Assembly: GCF_000737245.1 (NCBI RefSeq)
Contig: NZ_JPQU01000040.1
Coordinates: forward strand, 1-64,000
From: Pseudomonas syringae
GTDB lineage: Bacteria; Pseudomonadota; Gammaproteobacteria; Pseudomonadales; Pseudomonadaceae
Direction of reading: 5' to 3'
Length of the DNA: 64,000 nt
Shown: positions 7,343 through 16,158 of the stretch, piece after piece
Numbering within the stretch: position 1 is the first letter of the stretch
Layout of the letters: each line of letters starts with the position of its first letter
The notes under the pieces: generated by a model
Told to the model about the DNA's origin: nothing
Databases searched by the model: none
What the model saw: only the letters and a program-made list of their open reading frames with translations
Program-made: the position numbers and the translations under genes

Positions 7343-8389
7343 TCAGCTGCGGGTCGAGCGTTCACTGCGCACCCAGTCGGTCAACAGGCTGTAGGCCACG
7401 GCCAGCAGCGTCGGACCAATGAACAAGCCGATAAAGCCGAATGCCAGCAGGCCACCGAAAACCCCCAGTAGCACGATCACCAACGGCAGATTGCCGCCGC
7501 GACTGATCAGGTACGGCTTGAGTACGTTGTCTACACCACTGATTACAAAAGTGCCCCAGATGCCAAGGAAAATCGCCATGCCATAATCGCCATTCCACAC
7601 CAGCCAGGCAGTAGCGGGGATCCAGATAAGGGGTGGCCCCATGGGAATCAGGCTGAACATGAAAGTCAGAATACCCAGCACCAGCGCGCCCGGCACTCCG
7701 GCAATCAGGAAGCCGATCAAGGCCAGCACAGCCTGAGCCGCCGCCGTCCCGATCACGCCGTTGACCACGCGCTGCACGGTGCCCGCCACCAGATCCAGAT
7801 AATACTGGGCTTTCTCGCCAATCAGACGCTCCAGCAAGCTCAGCACAAAGGCCGCCAGCCGTGGACCATCGCGGTAGAAAAAGAACGCAAATACCAGGCT
7901 CAGGGTCAGTTCGAGAATACCGCCGCCGATCTGCGCGCTGCGCGCCAACAAAAAGTTACCCACCTGGCCCAGATATGGCTTGATGTTAGCCATCAGGGCC
8001 GCGCCCTGCTGGTCAATGCTGGTCCAGAAACCCACCAGCCGCTCGCCTACCAAGGGAATGCCCGCCAGCCAAGAGGGAGGATCAGGCAAACCGTCGACTT
8101 GTACGTCCTTAATGAACAGCGTGACATCGCGCACATGGTCGGCCAGGTTAAACCCCAGCCACACCAGCGGTGCGGCGACCAGCACCATCCAGCCTAGAGT
8201 CAGCACCAGCGCCGCCAGAGACTCGCGGCCTTTGAACCAGCGGGTCAGCAAGCGCATCAGCGGCCAACTGGCAAAGGCCAGCACCGCGCCCCAGAACAAC
8301 GCCGACCAGAACGGCGCCATCACCCAGACACAAGCACCGAGCAGCGCCAGGAGCAGAATCTGCACCAACAGGCGATCGTTATTGAACAT
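7343..8389 (-). CDS. AI-2E family (PerM/YdiK-type) membrane transporter
   Basis: A 348-residue integral membrane protein with the family layout: N-terminal hydrophobic pairs, a loop of about 100 residues (DVQVDGLPDPPSWLAGIPLVGERLVGFW), then a run of membrane segments ending GFIGLFIGPTLLAVAYSLL. Signatures include FALFFYRDGP-like FAFFFYRDGP and the conserved SGVDNVLKPYLI followed by LPLVIVLLGVFGGL. Members have been proposed to export autoinducer-2 or act as ion antiporters; the real substrate here is unknown. It starts at ATG 8389. Confidence 0.85.
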   Translation of the reverse strand: MFNNDRLLVQILLLALLGACVWVMAPFWSALFWGAVLAFASWPLMRLLTRWFKGRESLAALVLTLGWMVLVAAPLVWLGFNLADHVRDVTLFIKDVQVDGLPDPPSWLAGIPLVGERLVGFWTSIDQQGAALMANIKPYLGQVGNFLLARSAQIGGGILELTLSLVFAFFFYRDGPRLAAFVLSLLERLIGEKAQYYLDLVAGTVQRVVNGVIGTAAAQAVLALIGFLIAGVPGALVLGILTFMFSLIPMGPPLIWIPATAWLVWNGDYGMAIFLGIWGTFVISGVDNVLKPYLISRGGNLPLVIVLLGVFGGLLAFGFIGLFIGPTLLAVAYSLLTDWVRSERSTRS

Positions 8390-8438
8390 GGTCTATCCAG
8401 TAGTAAGCAGCCCAGGAGTCGGGCTCAGAAGCGAAGCA

Positions 8439-8471
8439 TAACGGCGAACGAGGTTAACGTCGTGTTCGCCG
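8439..8471. other. Hairpin between the DUF4892 gene and the permease
   Basis: ACGGCGAAC and GTTCGCCGT form a 9-bp stem with a loop of about 14 bases. In the direction of transcription of the flanking minus-strand genes it has no T-tract, so it is more likely an intercistronic RNA hairpin than a terminator. Confidence 0.5.
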
Positions 8472-8500
8472 TGTTTTATGTGCAGATAAGAGGCGGCTAA

Positions 8501-9433
8501 TTATCGAATGACTTCGATCAGCAAACCCGAGCTGTCGGCGCTACCCGCCTCCAGCCGCGCCGCACGCACACCCTTGGCAATCAGCGCTTCACGCCAGGCT
8601 TCGCGGTCCGGCCCCGAGACCGTCGCGCGCAGGCTGCTGTCCAGATTCAGGCCGCGAGACAACAAGGTCACCCACTCGGCGGGTGGTGTACCCTTCAATC
8701 GTGGCAATGCCAGTTTGCCGGTGCTTTTCAACTGGCGAACCAGCGTGGCAGAGGTCGGCATCAATTCCCCCAACGGAGTGGCCGCCTCGAACTGCTCGAC
8801 ATGCAAGTAGGCCCGGCGGTTGCCTCGGGTGATGCCGTACAGCGCTACCAGCGTGTCGCTTTTCGGTTCCGCTAGACGCAACAGCAAATAGGCTTGTTGC
8901 TCGTCGGCGCCATACAGCTTGGCATTGCCGAACACTTCGTTGGCCCACAGACTGCTTTCGCCGCAATCCCGTGCCTGACACCAGAACAACAATTCGGCGC
9001 CCTGTGCCTGTAACGCTTCCCGAGCCGCAGTAAACGCCTCAGCTGAAGTCCGTTCGGACGGCAACTGGTAAGTTACGCCGGTGACAGTGCCCCGTGCGCT
9101 GACCTGCCCGTCAAAACGCAGTTGGCCGCTGATCTTGCGAACCGAACCCATGGGGTAGATACGCTCCAGCTCGGAGGCAGGCCGATAATCGACGATCTCG
9201 GCATCGGTGAGCCTCGGTACGATTTGCAGATCGCTACTGCCATCCACATCAGCCGCCATCACCGCAGTGCTCAGCAGGGAGACGCACAGTGTCGCCGTGA
9301 GCGCGCGAGTGAAACGGCGAGGCGTGCTGATAGCAGCGCATTCTTCAGAATGAGGGGCTTGGGCATGCAAGGCGGTCATTTGAACAAGATCGGCAGGTTG
9401 CCGACCAGGTAGTACCGGGGTTAGGTCCGTCAT
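8501..9433 (-). CDS. DUF4892 family exported protein
   Basis: A 310-residue protein. A hydrophobic segment ALTATLCVSLLSTAVMAADV, ending in a signal-peptidase-like AMA-A site, starts about 55 residues in, after an unusually long polar leader. The true start may therefore be an internal ATG (MTALHAQAP...) closer to the signal peptide; 9433 is kept because AGGAATCAATC precedes it. The mature part contains LIPxxxDAEIVDYRPASELERIYPMGSVRKISGQLRFDGQV, typical of the DUF4892 family of Pseudomonas, function unknown. It probably acts in the periplasm. It follows the two hydrolase genes on the same strand after a 50-base gap. Confidence 0.72.
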   Translation of the reverse strand: MTDLTPVLPGRQPADLVQMTALHAQAPHSEECAAISTPRRFTRALTATLCVSLLSTAVMAADVDGSSDLQIVPRLTDAEIVDYRPASELERIYPMGSVRKISGQLRFDGQVSARGTVTGVTYQLPSERTSAEAFTAAREALQAQGAELLFWCQARDCGESSLWANEVFGNAKLYGADEQQAYLLLRLAEPKSDTLVALYGITRGNRRAYLHVEQFEAATPLGELMPTSATLVRQLKSTGKLALPRLKGTPPAEWVTLLSRGLNLDSSLRATVSGPDREAWREALIAKGVRAARLEAGSADSSGLLIEVIR

Positions 9434-9483
9434 GATTGATTCCTGTTTCAACCCGCCCAGCCTCGGCAGTTGACTGCCGCAAG

Positions 9484-10338
9484 TCAAGGCATGGCGAAGA
9501 AGCGATTGAAACAGTCTGCAACAGCCCACGCCCCCGTTTCATCATCCAGATGCAGATGATGGCTACCTGACAGGCTTGTGACGGCAAAAGGCAGGCTCGA
9601 CAGCAGTGTCTGGTTCTGCGCCAGCAAGCCTTGGGAAGCTACTACCAAATGTGTCGGACAACCAATCGCGGCGACGAATGCCATCGCCTGAGCCTGACTG
9701 ATGCGGATTGCCGAAGGCAAAGTCAGGCGGTTGTCACTGCGCCACGTGTAACCGCCGGGTACTGGCATCAAGCCACGCTGTGCGAGAAATTCGGCCGCTT
9801 CACGCGTCACCGCCACCGCGCCCTTCATGCGCGCTTCAACGGCCTGGTCTTGATCGGCATAAACCGGTTTGCGTTTGCCGCTCAACCGCAGCTGCGCCAG
9901 TAAGGACCTGCCCAGTTGCTCCGGTGCGTTGTCGGCCTGGCCGGTGGGCGGAATCAGCCCATCGATCAGCGCCAGCCGCTCGACACGCTGCGGCAAAGCC
10001 CCGGCCAGAAACACCGAAATGATTGCGCCCAGCGAGTGCCCCAGCAGCGAAAATCGCTCCCAGCCCAGCTGTTCTGCTACCTGCAGCACATCATGGACAT
10101 ATTCAGGCAGCGTATACGCAGCCCCTGCCGGACGATGGTTCGAATGACCATGACCCGCCAGATCCAGGGCCACAATACGCAAGCCCTCCAGTTTCGGCGC
10201 CAGGCGGGCGAAGCTGTTGGCGTTGTCGAGCCAGCCGTGCAAGGCGATCACCGGTTGGCCGTCTTCAGGGCCGAACAGATGCGCGGCCAACTCGATATGC
10301 GGCAGGCTCAGGCGCACTTCCTCGACCGCATGGGTCAT
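9484..10338 (-). CDS. Alpha/beta fold hydrolase
   Basis: A 284-residue serine hydrolase. It has the oxyanion segment ALHGWLDNANSF, the nucleophile elbow LLGHSLGAI (GxSxG) and a late catalytic histidine in LSGSHHLHLDD. There is no signal peptide, so it is probably cytosolic; the substrate is unknown. The start codon overlaps the stop of the upstream hydrolase (ATGA at 10335-10338), so the two are translationally coupled. The pair corresponds, from memory of P. aeruginosa gene order, to the neighbouring hydrolases PA1621/PA1622. Confidence 0.85.
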   Translation of the reverse strand: MTHAVEEVRLSLPHIELAAHLFGPEDGQPVIALHGWLDNANSFARLAPKLEGLRIVALDLAGHGHSNHRPAGAAYTLPEYVHDVLQVAEQLGWERFSLLGHSLGAIISVFLAGALPQRVERLALIDGLIPPTGQADNAPEQLGRSLLAQLRLSGKRKPVYADQDQAVEARMKGAVAVTREAAEFLAQRGLMPVPGGYTWRSDNRLTLPSAIRISQAQAMAFVAAIGCPTHLVVASQGLLAQNQTLLSSLPFAVTSLSGSHHLHLDDETGAWAVADCFNRFFAMP

Positions 10339-11132
10339 GGCCTGACACCCTCGGACCAGCGCCCCAACAAGGTTTTCAGCAGCAACGCCGTGGCATCCGG
10401 CTGTTCAAGGGGGAACATGTGTCCACCGGGCACTGAAAGGTATTCGCCTCGGGGCATGCGCCGCACCGAACGTGCATGGTGAGGCATCACCACCCGGCTT
10501 TGCTCACCGCGCACTACCGCCAACGGCACCTTGAGCAGGCGAGAGCTGCCGGGGCTGGTGTGGGGAACGCTACGGTAGATGCTGATCTCGGTCGCTGGAT
10601 CGAAACGCAGGCGCAGCTGTTCGCCGTCGGCTTGCAGACCGTGCTGTAAATAAGCATCGAAGCATTCGGGATCGAAACGACGAAACAAGGTCTTATCGGC
10701 GAAATAAACTCGCGCGCAATCCAGATCGGCAAACGCCTCGCGCCGCCCGAGGGTGCGACCGGCCGGGGTAATCCGGTCAATGAAGCCAAAGCGTTTGGCG
10801 GCGCGGATCATCCACTGATCAGCAAGGGTCAGGACCGGCGAATCGAGCATCACCACACCGCGATACAACTCAGGGCAGCGCAACGCTGCATGGAAATGCA
10901 GCACACCGCCCAGAGAATGGCCCACGCCCCAGACCGGGCCGTCTTGCTCGCGCAAATGATGAATCAGCTCGTCCACCAGGTTCAGCCAGTTGTCGTCCAC
11001 CGGGAAACGCGGATCATGGGCATGCTGCTCTAGATGACTCACGACATAATCCGGCGCCAGGGCCGTGAATAACTTGCCGTAAGTGGCCGACGGAAAACCG
11101 TTGGCGTGAGCGAAGAACACCTGTTGCGACAT
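10335..11132 (-). CDS. Alpha/beta fold hydrolase
   Basis: A 265-residue hydrolase beginning MSQQVFFAHANGFPSATYGKL. The strand-turn FAHANGFPS replaces the usual HGxP oxyanion loop. The nucleophile elbow is GVGHSLGGV and the terminal histidine lies in VPGGHMFPLEQPDA. It is cytosolic, of unknown substrate. It is the first gene of a short minus-strand operon with the second hydrolase (4-base overlap) and probably the DUF4892 gene. Confidence 0.85.
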   Translation of the reverse strand: MSQQVFFAHANGFPSATYGKLFTALAPDYVVSHLEQHAHDPRFPVDDNWLNLVDELIHHLREQDGPVWGVGHSLGGVLHFHAALRCPELYRGVVMLDSPVLTLADQWMIRAAKRFGFIDRITPAGRTLGRREAFADLDCARVYFADKTLFRRFDPECFDAYLQHGLQADGEQLRLRFDPATEISIYRSVPHTSPGSSRLLKVPLAVVRGEQSRVVMPHHARSVRRMPRGEYLSVPGGHMFPLEQPDATALLLKTLLGRWSEGVRP

Positions 11133-11250
11133 GCCGAAGACCCAATAAGCAAACCAGTGGCGATTGTGCGCACCGACTGGCTATCCGGCAATGACTGTAA
11201 GTGCCATCGAGCATGACACTCTGGTCATTTGTTGTGAGCCCTGCACAAAC

Positions 11251-11568
11251 CTGTGGGAGCCGGGCTTGCCCGCGAATCAGACGCCTCGGTCTGCCTGATA
11301 CACCGCGTTATCGTTCATCGCGAGCAAGGTGGAGCGCCACCCCGGTCGATCCTACAGAGATCTCGGTCGTCCGTTGGAGCCGGGCTTGCCCTCGAACCAG
11401 GCGACGCGGATTACCAGACATACCGCGTTTACGTTCATCGCGGGCAAGCGCGCTCCTACAGACGAGCGCCGAAACCTGTGGGAGCGGTGCTTGCCCGCGA
11501 TTTGGGCGACTCGGTTCTTCAGACAAACCGCGTTATCGTTCATCACGAGCAAGCTCGGCTCCTACAGG
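11251..11568. repeat. Cluster of three REP doublets
   Basis: Forward REP cores begin near 11251, 11373 and 11476 (ctgtgggagccgggcttgcc, cgttggagccgggcttgccc, ctgtgggagcggtgcttgcc). Each is followed by a degenerate inverted partner (catcgcgagcaagg..., catcgcgggcaagcgcgctc, catcacgagcaagctcggct). The units are more diverged than in the 1-668 array and lack an exact period. Open frames across it are artefacts of the repeats. Confidence 0.85.
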
Positions 11569-11585
11569 TTCGGCGTTCTTGCGTT

Positions 11586-11925
11586 GGGGCGAGTGGGCGG
11601 CAGGCACAAGCAGGTCGGCTGTCAGGCCGCCTCGCGCGCTTTTGATCTTCAGCGCCCCGTCAAAACACGCTGGCCGGGAGCCGATATTGATTCGGCGGGC
11701 AAACCGGCATGGATGCCGGTTTAGCCGCGCTGGGCCAGGGATGGCCCTTCGCGCCGGCCTCCCGAATCAATGTCGGATTACGGGCATGCCGAGCCTCGGC
11801 GAGGGACCGAGTGGTGGGGCAAGAGCCTTTTGCTGGGCCGGCATTCCGGCTCCTTTCAAAAGTGAGGCGCCGTAAGGGCGCAACCCTAAGGAGCCGTTAC
11901 CGCAGAAACGGATATACACACTAAT
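11586..11925. repeat. Conserved Pseudomonas intergenic element (probably non-coding)
   Basis: This 340-base stretch follows the REP cluster. It runs from 'gttcttgcgttggggcgag' through 'ggatgccggtttagccgcgc' and 'gggccagggatggccctt' to 'aaggagccgttaccgcagaa'. I recall near-identical blocks at many loci in fluorescent Pseudomonas genomes, often annotated as short hypothetical proteins containing MDAGLAALGQGWPFA. The 71-residue frame at 11709-11924 is that product. It is rich in local inverted repeats (gggccagggatggccct; cggcattccggctccttt) and shows no ribosome binding site, so a dispersed repeat is favoured over a gene. The remainder up to 11968 shows nothing. Confidence 0.6.
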
Positions 11926-11968
11926 CTGAATCCGAAGATAGTCATTTCAGCAGAAGAGAAGTATCACC

Positions 11969-12412
11969 TCACCGAGCCGGCGGTTCCTGCCCCAATGGCA
12001 CAATCGCCACCGTCAGCCGCGAAATGCAACTGGCTTTCCCCTCGTCGCTGGTCAGGCGAATGTCCCATACATGAGTGGTACGCCCGATATGCACCGGGTG
12101 CGCTACCGCCGTCACCCGACCACTGCGCAAGCCGCGCAAGTGGTTGGCGTTGACCTCGATGCCGACGCAAAAAAACTTGCTGGTATCAATGCACAGATAA
12201 CTGGCCGAAGAACCCACAGACTCGGCCAGCACTACCGAGGCCCCGCCATGCAACAAACCATAAGGCTGATGAGTACGATGATCGACCACCATGCTGGCAG
12301 TGAGCGAATCCTCGGTAAAAGCCTCGAAGCGGATGTCGAGCAGTTCGAGGATGGTGTTCTTACTATTGGCGTTAAGCTGTTCCAGATTGGGCGTTGCGTA
12401 CCACAGGCTCAT
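11969..12412 (-). CDS. Hotdog-fold acyl-CoA thioesterase (YdiI/PaaI type)
   Basis: A 147-residue thioesterase. The catalytic helix segment HQPYGLLHGGASVVLAESVGSSAS contains the active-site glutamate that follows HGG in the 4-hydroxybenzoyl-CoA / DHNA-CoA thioesterase branch. VGIEVNANHLRGLRSGRVTAVA is the conserved central strand. It hydrolyses acyl-CoA or aryl-CoA in the cytosol; the natural substrate is unknown. It lies 12 bases downstream of the acyl-CoA ligase on the same strand, so the two probably form an operon. Confidence 0.88.
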   Translation of the reverse strand: MSLWYATPNLEQLNANSKNTILELLDIRFEAFTEDSLTASMVVDHRTHQPYGLLHGGASVVLAESVGSSASYLCIDTSKFFCVGIEVNANHLRGLRSGRVTAVAHPVHIGRTTHVWDIRLTSDEGKASCISRLTVAIVPLGQEPPAR

Positions 12413-12424
12413 TTTCAGTCCTTG

Positions 12425-13738
12425 TCATGAAGCGCTCACTGGCTGAGCGCTGGAAATACGTTGACTCATTCTTGCCACGGTAATGCGTAGCTGACCGTCG
12501 GCATCCTGTTCCCCTTTGTCCCCGGTGCGTAAAAAGCCGTCGGAGGTGATCGCTTCTGCTGTTTTCAACGGTTCCTTGAAATAGCCGAGCATAGTCGCCC
12601 CGCTGCGCACCTGCACTTCCCCGTCCTCGGCAATGCGCACCTCAACCTGCGGACAAGGCTGACCAATCCTGCCACGTTTATGCCGCCCCGGACGACCGGC
12701 ATGAGAATAGCCGCAGCTTTCAGTCATGCCATAAACTTCCAGCACTTCCAGGCCAAGCCGCCGATACCAGGTCAACAAGGATTCCGGTGCCGGGGCTGCG
12801 CCGATCAATGCAACCTTCAACGCATCGATGCCAAGCCAGCGTAGCAACTTGCGCCGGATATATTGGCCAACCAGCGGCAGCCTCAACAGAAAGTCCAGGC
12901 GCGCCGGTGGCACCTTGCTGTGAGCCCCAGCCTGTAATCCCGTCCAGACCCGTGGCAGACCAAATAACGCTGTGGGGCGTGCGCGCTTGAGATCATCAAG
13001 GAACGTTTCCCGGCCCTGGGCAAAAAACACGCTTTGTCCACAATAGATCGAACCCATCTCGACAAACATGCGCTCGGCGACATGACACAGTGGCAAGTAA
13101 GAAAACAGCCGGTCCTTTTCGCCGAGACCAAACAAACGGCTGCCGTGGGTGGCGGCGAATCCCAATGCGCCGAAGCTGTGCATCACGCCTTTGGGTGTTC
13201 CGGTAGTGCCAGAGGTGTAGACGATGGTCGCCAACTGATCTCGCTGACCGCAGGGGTTGTCCTGGATCGGCGTCCAGGCCTGCAAGTCCCCCCAACGGAA
13301 GTCGAATTGCCAGTCGGCTTGGCAACCGGGTAGACCGATGGTGGGTATGCCAACTCGAACGACGCGACTCATGGCTGGCCAGTCATCGACCTTGCCAACG
13401 AATACCAGCGCAGCCTCGGAGTGCTCCAGAATCCGCGCTGCGGACTCGGCACTGAGATTTGCACACACGGGCACAGAAACATGGCCAGCCATCCAGATCG
13501 CCAGATCAGCAATGATCCAGTGCGCACAGTTTCTGGAAATGATCGCGACGCTGCTGCCCTGTCGCAGTCCGCAACGCCGCAACCAGTGCGCCGCGCGGCG
13601 CGCCTGATCCGCAACATCAGCCCAACTCAACGACAACACCTTCCCGCCTGCCACTGGCTGGAGCATGTAGCACTTGTCTGGGTGACGAGCCTCACGGTCA
13701 TAGAAGCGGCTCAAAGGTAACGCTACGGCGATAGTCAT
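12425..13738 (-). pseudogene. AMP-binding long-chain acyl-CoA ligase, C-terminally truncated
   Basis: A 437-residue reading frame with an intact N-terminal adenylation domain: P-loop IVYTSGTTGTPKGVMHS, the PLCHVAERM segment, VYGMTESCGYSHAG, and the ATP-ribose aspartate in FLRTGDKGEQDADGQLRIT. Full-length relatives are usually near 550 residues and continue from this point into the hinge (GRTKD) and a C-terminal lid domain carrying the catalytic lysine. Here the protein instead runs VARMSQRISSAQPVSAS and stops. The break looks like a deletion of about 110-120 codons, leaving a short tail. The product should not complete thioester formation, so it is called a pseudogene, though it may be translated. 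The neighbouring thioesterase appears intact. Confidence 0.65.
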
Positions 13739-13837
13739 TGCGACTCACTCCTTTTTGTTTTTATAGGAGCAAGCGTAGTTCGGGCAGGCAGTGGCCTGGC
13801 TGCCGGTTATCTGAAAGGGGTGGCGAGTCGATCCCAG

Positions 13838-13922
13838 CAGGAGCTCACGAGCACCGCGAGGCAGCGATTGCGTTGTCTGAAAAACCGCCATCGCGGCCTC
13901 GCGGTGCTCGTGCGCGCCTACA
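13838..13922. repeat. Inverted repeat, 'gagcaccgcgag' family
   Basis: The arms 'ggagctcacgagcaccgcga' and 'tcgcggtgctcgtgcgcgcc' enclose a spacer with an inner pair gcgattgcg/ccatcgcgg. The same family recurs at 39974-40061 and 49569-49655. It is distinct from the 'gcttgcccgcga' REP family. Confidence 0.8.
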
Positions 13923-13963
13923 GAAAAGCATTCCAGGCAGTTATTTCGTCTGTGAAATGGATT

Positions 13964-14419
13964 TCAAACGTGCCGCACGCTCAACAGATCCATCCCGCCC
14001 GCCAGCGGTAGCTCGGCCTCAAGCTCCGCGAGGCTGGCGGTGCTCATGGATTGGGGTTGCTGGTAATTACCGTGCAAGGCCAAGCCGATCAAAGCACCTA
14101 CCAGAGGCTGATGGCTGACCAGCAGAATGTCCTCGCCTGCGTATGAGTCCAGCCGGGCCAGGACCTGCTTCGGATCGCTGTCCGGGGTCAGCCAGGACAC
14201 AGTCGCAACCTGTTCGCTGAAACCCAGGGTCTGACGTACCAGATCTGCGGTCTGCCGCGCACGTACATACGGACTGGCAATGATGCGGGTCAAAGGCTTG
14301 CCCAGCAAATGCGCGGCACTTTGCAGTACCTCGTCGCGACCACGGGAGGTCAACTCGCGCTCGGCATCGCTGCGGGCATGGGCCTGGGCCTCCCCGTGCC
14401 GCAGGATCCAGACTTTCAT
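13964..14419 (-). CDS. sixA: Phosphohistidine phosphatase SixA
   Basis: A 151-residue histidine phosphatase. It removes phosphate from phosphohistidine, classically from the HPt domain of ArcB or from phosphotransferase-system proteins in E. coli. The RHG motif sits at the very N-terminus (MKVWILRHGEA) with the nucleophile histidine. The conserved arginine follows in SPYVRARQTAD, and the second histidine in LLVSHQPLVGAL. The length is that of SixA, the single-domain member. It overlaps the upstream DUF4389 gene by 4 bases (ATGA), indicating coupling, and lies in a minus-strand operon starting with gpsA. Confidence 0.88.
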   Translation of the reverse strand: MKVWILRHGEAQAHARSDAERELTSRGRDEVLQSAAHLLGKPLTRIIASPYVRARQTADLVRQTLGFSEQVATVSWLTPDSDPKQVLARLDSYAGEDILLVSHQPLVGALIGLALHGNYQQPQSMSTASLAELEAELPLAGGMDLLSVRHV

Positions 14420-14760
14420 AGCTTCGGTTCTTCGTCGCGCACCGGATGGGCAGCAGGCGGAACGCTGTGCGCTGCTTCGCCATCAGGTGCGCGGGGCGTT
14501 GGCCAGTCGGCAAACGGCCAAGGCTTGTGATCGGTATGGAAAGTGCCGAAGCGACCAATCTGCGCGAGATATTGGCTCAGGCTGTCGCCGAAGTTCATCA
14601 GGCTGGCACTGGGTGCACCGTAGATCAGGCGATAACCCAATTGCACCAGCACCACACCGGCGAGCACCAACTCAGCCAGTTGCCAGACCACTACAAACAA
14701 CAGCATCCAGAGGATGCGCAGCAAAATGGATTCGTTCTGCTTGAATTTCGACTCGCTCAA
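14416..14760 (-). CDS. DUF4389 membrane protein
   Basis: A 114-residue protein. One or two membrane-spanning helices (ILWMLLFVVVWQLAELVLAGVVLVQLGYRLIYG) are followed by a conserved LMNFGDSLSQYLAQIGRFGTFHTDHKPWPFADWP, the DUF4389 signature, and a proline-rich cytosolic tail. The start is TTG, supported by GGAGAAGG just upstream. It lies between gpsA and sixA in one operon. Function unknown. Confidence 0.82.
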   Translation of the reverse strand: MSESKFKQNESILLRILWMLLFVVVWQLAELVLAGVVLVQLGYRLIYGAPSASLMNFGDSLSQYLAQIGRFGTFHTDHKPWPFADWPTPRAPDGEAAHSVPPAAHPVRDEEPKL

Positions 14761-14784
14761 GACCTTCTCCCTGCTTGATGTGAT

Positions 14785-15810
14785 TCAGTTGAAGTCCGTG
14801 GTGGAAATGAAATCGACGTCCGTCTTCGGCTCGGCGCGCATCAACTGCCCGATCACCTGCTCAAGGGTACGACCCTCGAAAAGAATTGCATGCAGACCCG
14901 CGACCAGCGGCATGTAGACCTGCAGTTCCTGGGCCTTGACCTTGAGCACTTTGAGGGTATTGACCCCCTCCGCCACTTCGCCCAGCCGATTGACGGCTTC
15001 TTCCAGACTCAATCCCTGACCCAAGGCAAAACCCACCTGATAATTGCGGCTCTTGGGTGATGAACAGGTGACGATCAAGTCCCCGACCCCGGCCAGACCG
15101 AGAAAGGTCATGGGGTTGGCGCCCTGGCTCACCGCAAAGCGGGTCATTTCCGCCAATGCGCGGGTGATCAGCATACTTTTGGTGTTCTCCCCCATGCCCA
15201 GCGCTACCGCCATACCGGCAATAATGGCGTAGACGTTTTTCAGTGCCCCGCCCAGCTCGACACCAAAACGATCGGCACTGGCGTAGACCCGGAATGTCTT
15301 GCCATGCAGCACTTCCTGGACCCGCTGGCACAACTCCTCATCTTCACTGGCAACCACTGTAGCGGTCAGCGCATGCTCGGCGATTTCCCGGGCAAGGTTG
15401 GGACCTGACAGTACGCCAATACGTGCCTGGGGGGCGATCTCTTCGAGGATCTGACTCATCAACTTGAATGTATCAGCCTCAATGCCTTTGGTCAGGCTGA
15501 CCAACATCTTGCCGGACAAGCGCGGCACATGAGGCGCCAGTACATTGCGCAGGGCACTGGACGGCAAGGCCACGAAGACCAGCGAGCAGGCTTCAAGGGT
15601 CGCAGTCAGGTCAGTCACTGGCTCCACTTGCGGCAGTACTTTGATGCCCTTGAGGTAACGGGGGTTTTCCCGGTTGACCCGGATAGCCTCGGCCTGCGCA
15701 GCGTCGCGCATCCACAGGCGCACTGAATGGCCGTTTTCCGCCAGCAGATTCGCCACGGCGGTACCGAAGCTGCCGCCACCAAGAACCGCAACAGGCTGCT
15801 GTGTGGTCAT
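14785..15810 (-). CDS. gpsA: Glycerol-3-phosphate dehydrogenase [NAD(P)+]
   Basis: A 341-residue cytosolic enzyme that reduces dihydroxyacetone phosphate to sn-glycerol 3-phosphate, the first step of phospholipid backbone synthesis. The N-terminal dinucleotide fold ([22 protein letters not shown]), [19 protein letters not shown] and the catalytic lysine in [10 protein letters not shown] are all present. The start at 15810 gives [16 protein letters not shown], which lines up with other Pseudomonas GpsA proteins. A second ATG four codons upstream (15822) is possible. A TATAAT on the minus strand at 15851-15856 could be the -10 box, but no good -35 was found. It heads the gpsA-DUF4389-sixA operon. 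Confidence 0.95.
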   Translation of the reverse strand: MTTQQPVAVLGGGSFGTAVANLLAENGHSVRLWMRDAAQAEAIRVNRENPRYLKGIKVLPQVEPVTDLTATLEACSLVFVALPSSALRNVLAPHVPRLSGKMLVSLTKGIEADTFKLMSQILEEIAPQARIGVLSGPNLAREIAEHALTATVVASEDEELCQRVQEVLHGKTFRVYASADRFGVELGGALKNVYAIIAGMAVALGMGENTKSMLITRALAEMTRFAVSQGANPMTFLGLAGVGDLIVTCSSPKSRNYQVGFALGQGLSLEEAVNRLGEVAEGVNTLKVLKVKAQELQVYMPLVAGLHAILFEGRTLEQVIGQLMRAEPKTDVDFISTTDFN

Positions 15811-16158
15811 AAAAAAATCCATCTGGAGCCATCTGATCTGGCGATGCCGCATTATACGGAGCATGGCGGCGGCGGCCAGTGACAAACCGCGTGTGAAAAC
15901 GGCTTGTTCACCCTCAGACCCGTGCCGTGGGCCGGTAGGCTGCCCGCCAGTAACATGGAAATAAGCTGCGTGTCGGTTAACATGCACCACCTCCGCATGA
16001 ACTATCGTAATGACAGGACGAATGAATATGGACTTGGCTGCGGGCATCCCGGCCAGACAAATGTGCAGCATCATGGGGGTATTTTTGCCGATTGAAACCT
16101 GTGTTCCCGGGTTAACTGCGCAGGTTTTGCCGAATTTGAGCGATGCAGAGCGTCGGTC
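15811..16158. other. Divergent spacer between gpsA and the hybrid kinase
   Basis: This 348-base region has no credible gene. Apart from a TATAAT-like box for gpsA (minus strand, 15851-15856) no promoter, hairpin or repeat stands out. Confidence 0.6.

Noticed and set aside
11133..11250. tRNA or other small RNA genes in the spacers
   Set aside because: No cloverleaf-like sequence with a T-loop GGTTCRANNCC and matching acceptor stem was recognised in any intergenic region.
11201..11924. Overlapping hypothetical proteins in the REP cluster and conserved element
   Set aside because: The frames follow the repeats, lack ribosome binding sites and have no domain; treated as non-coding, with the 71-codon frame noted inside the element entry.
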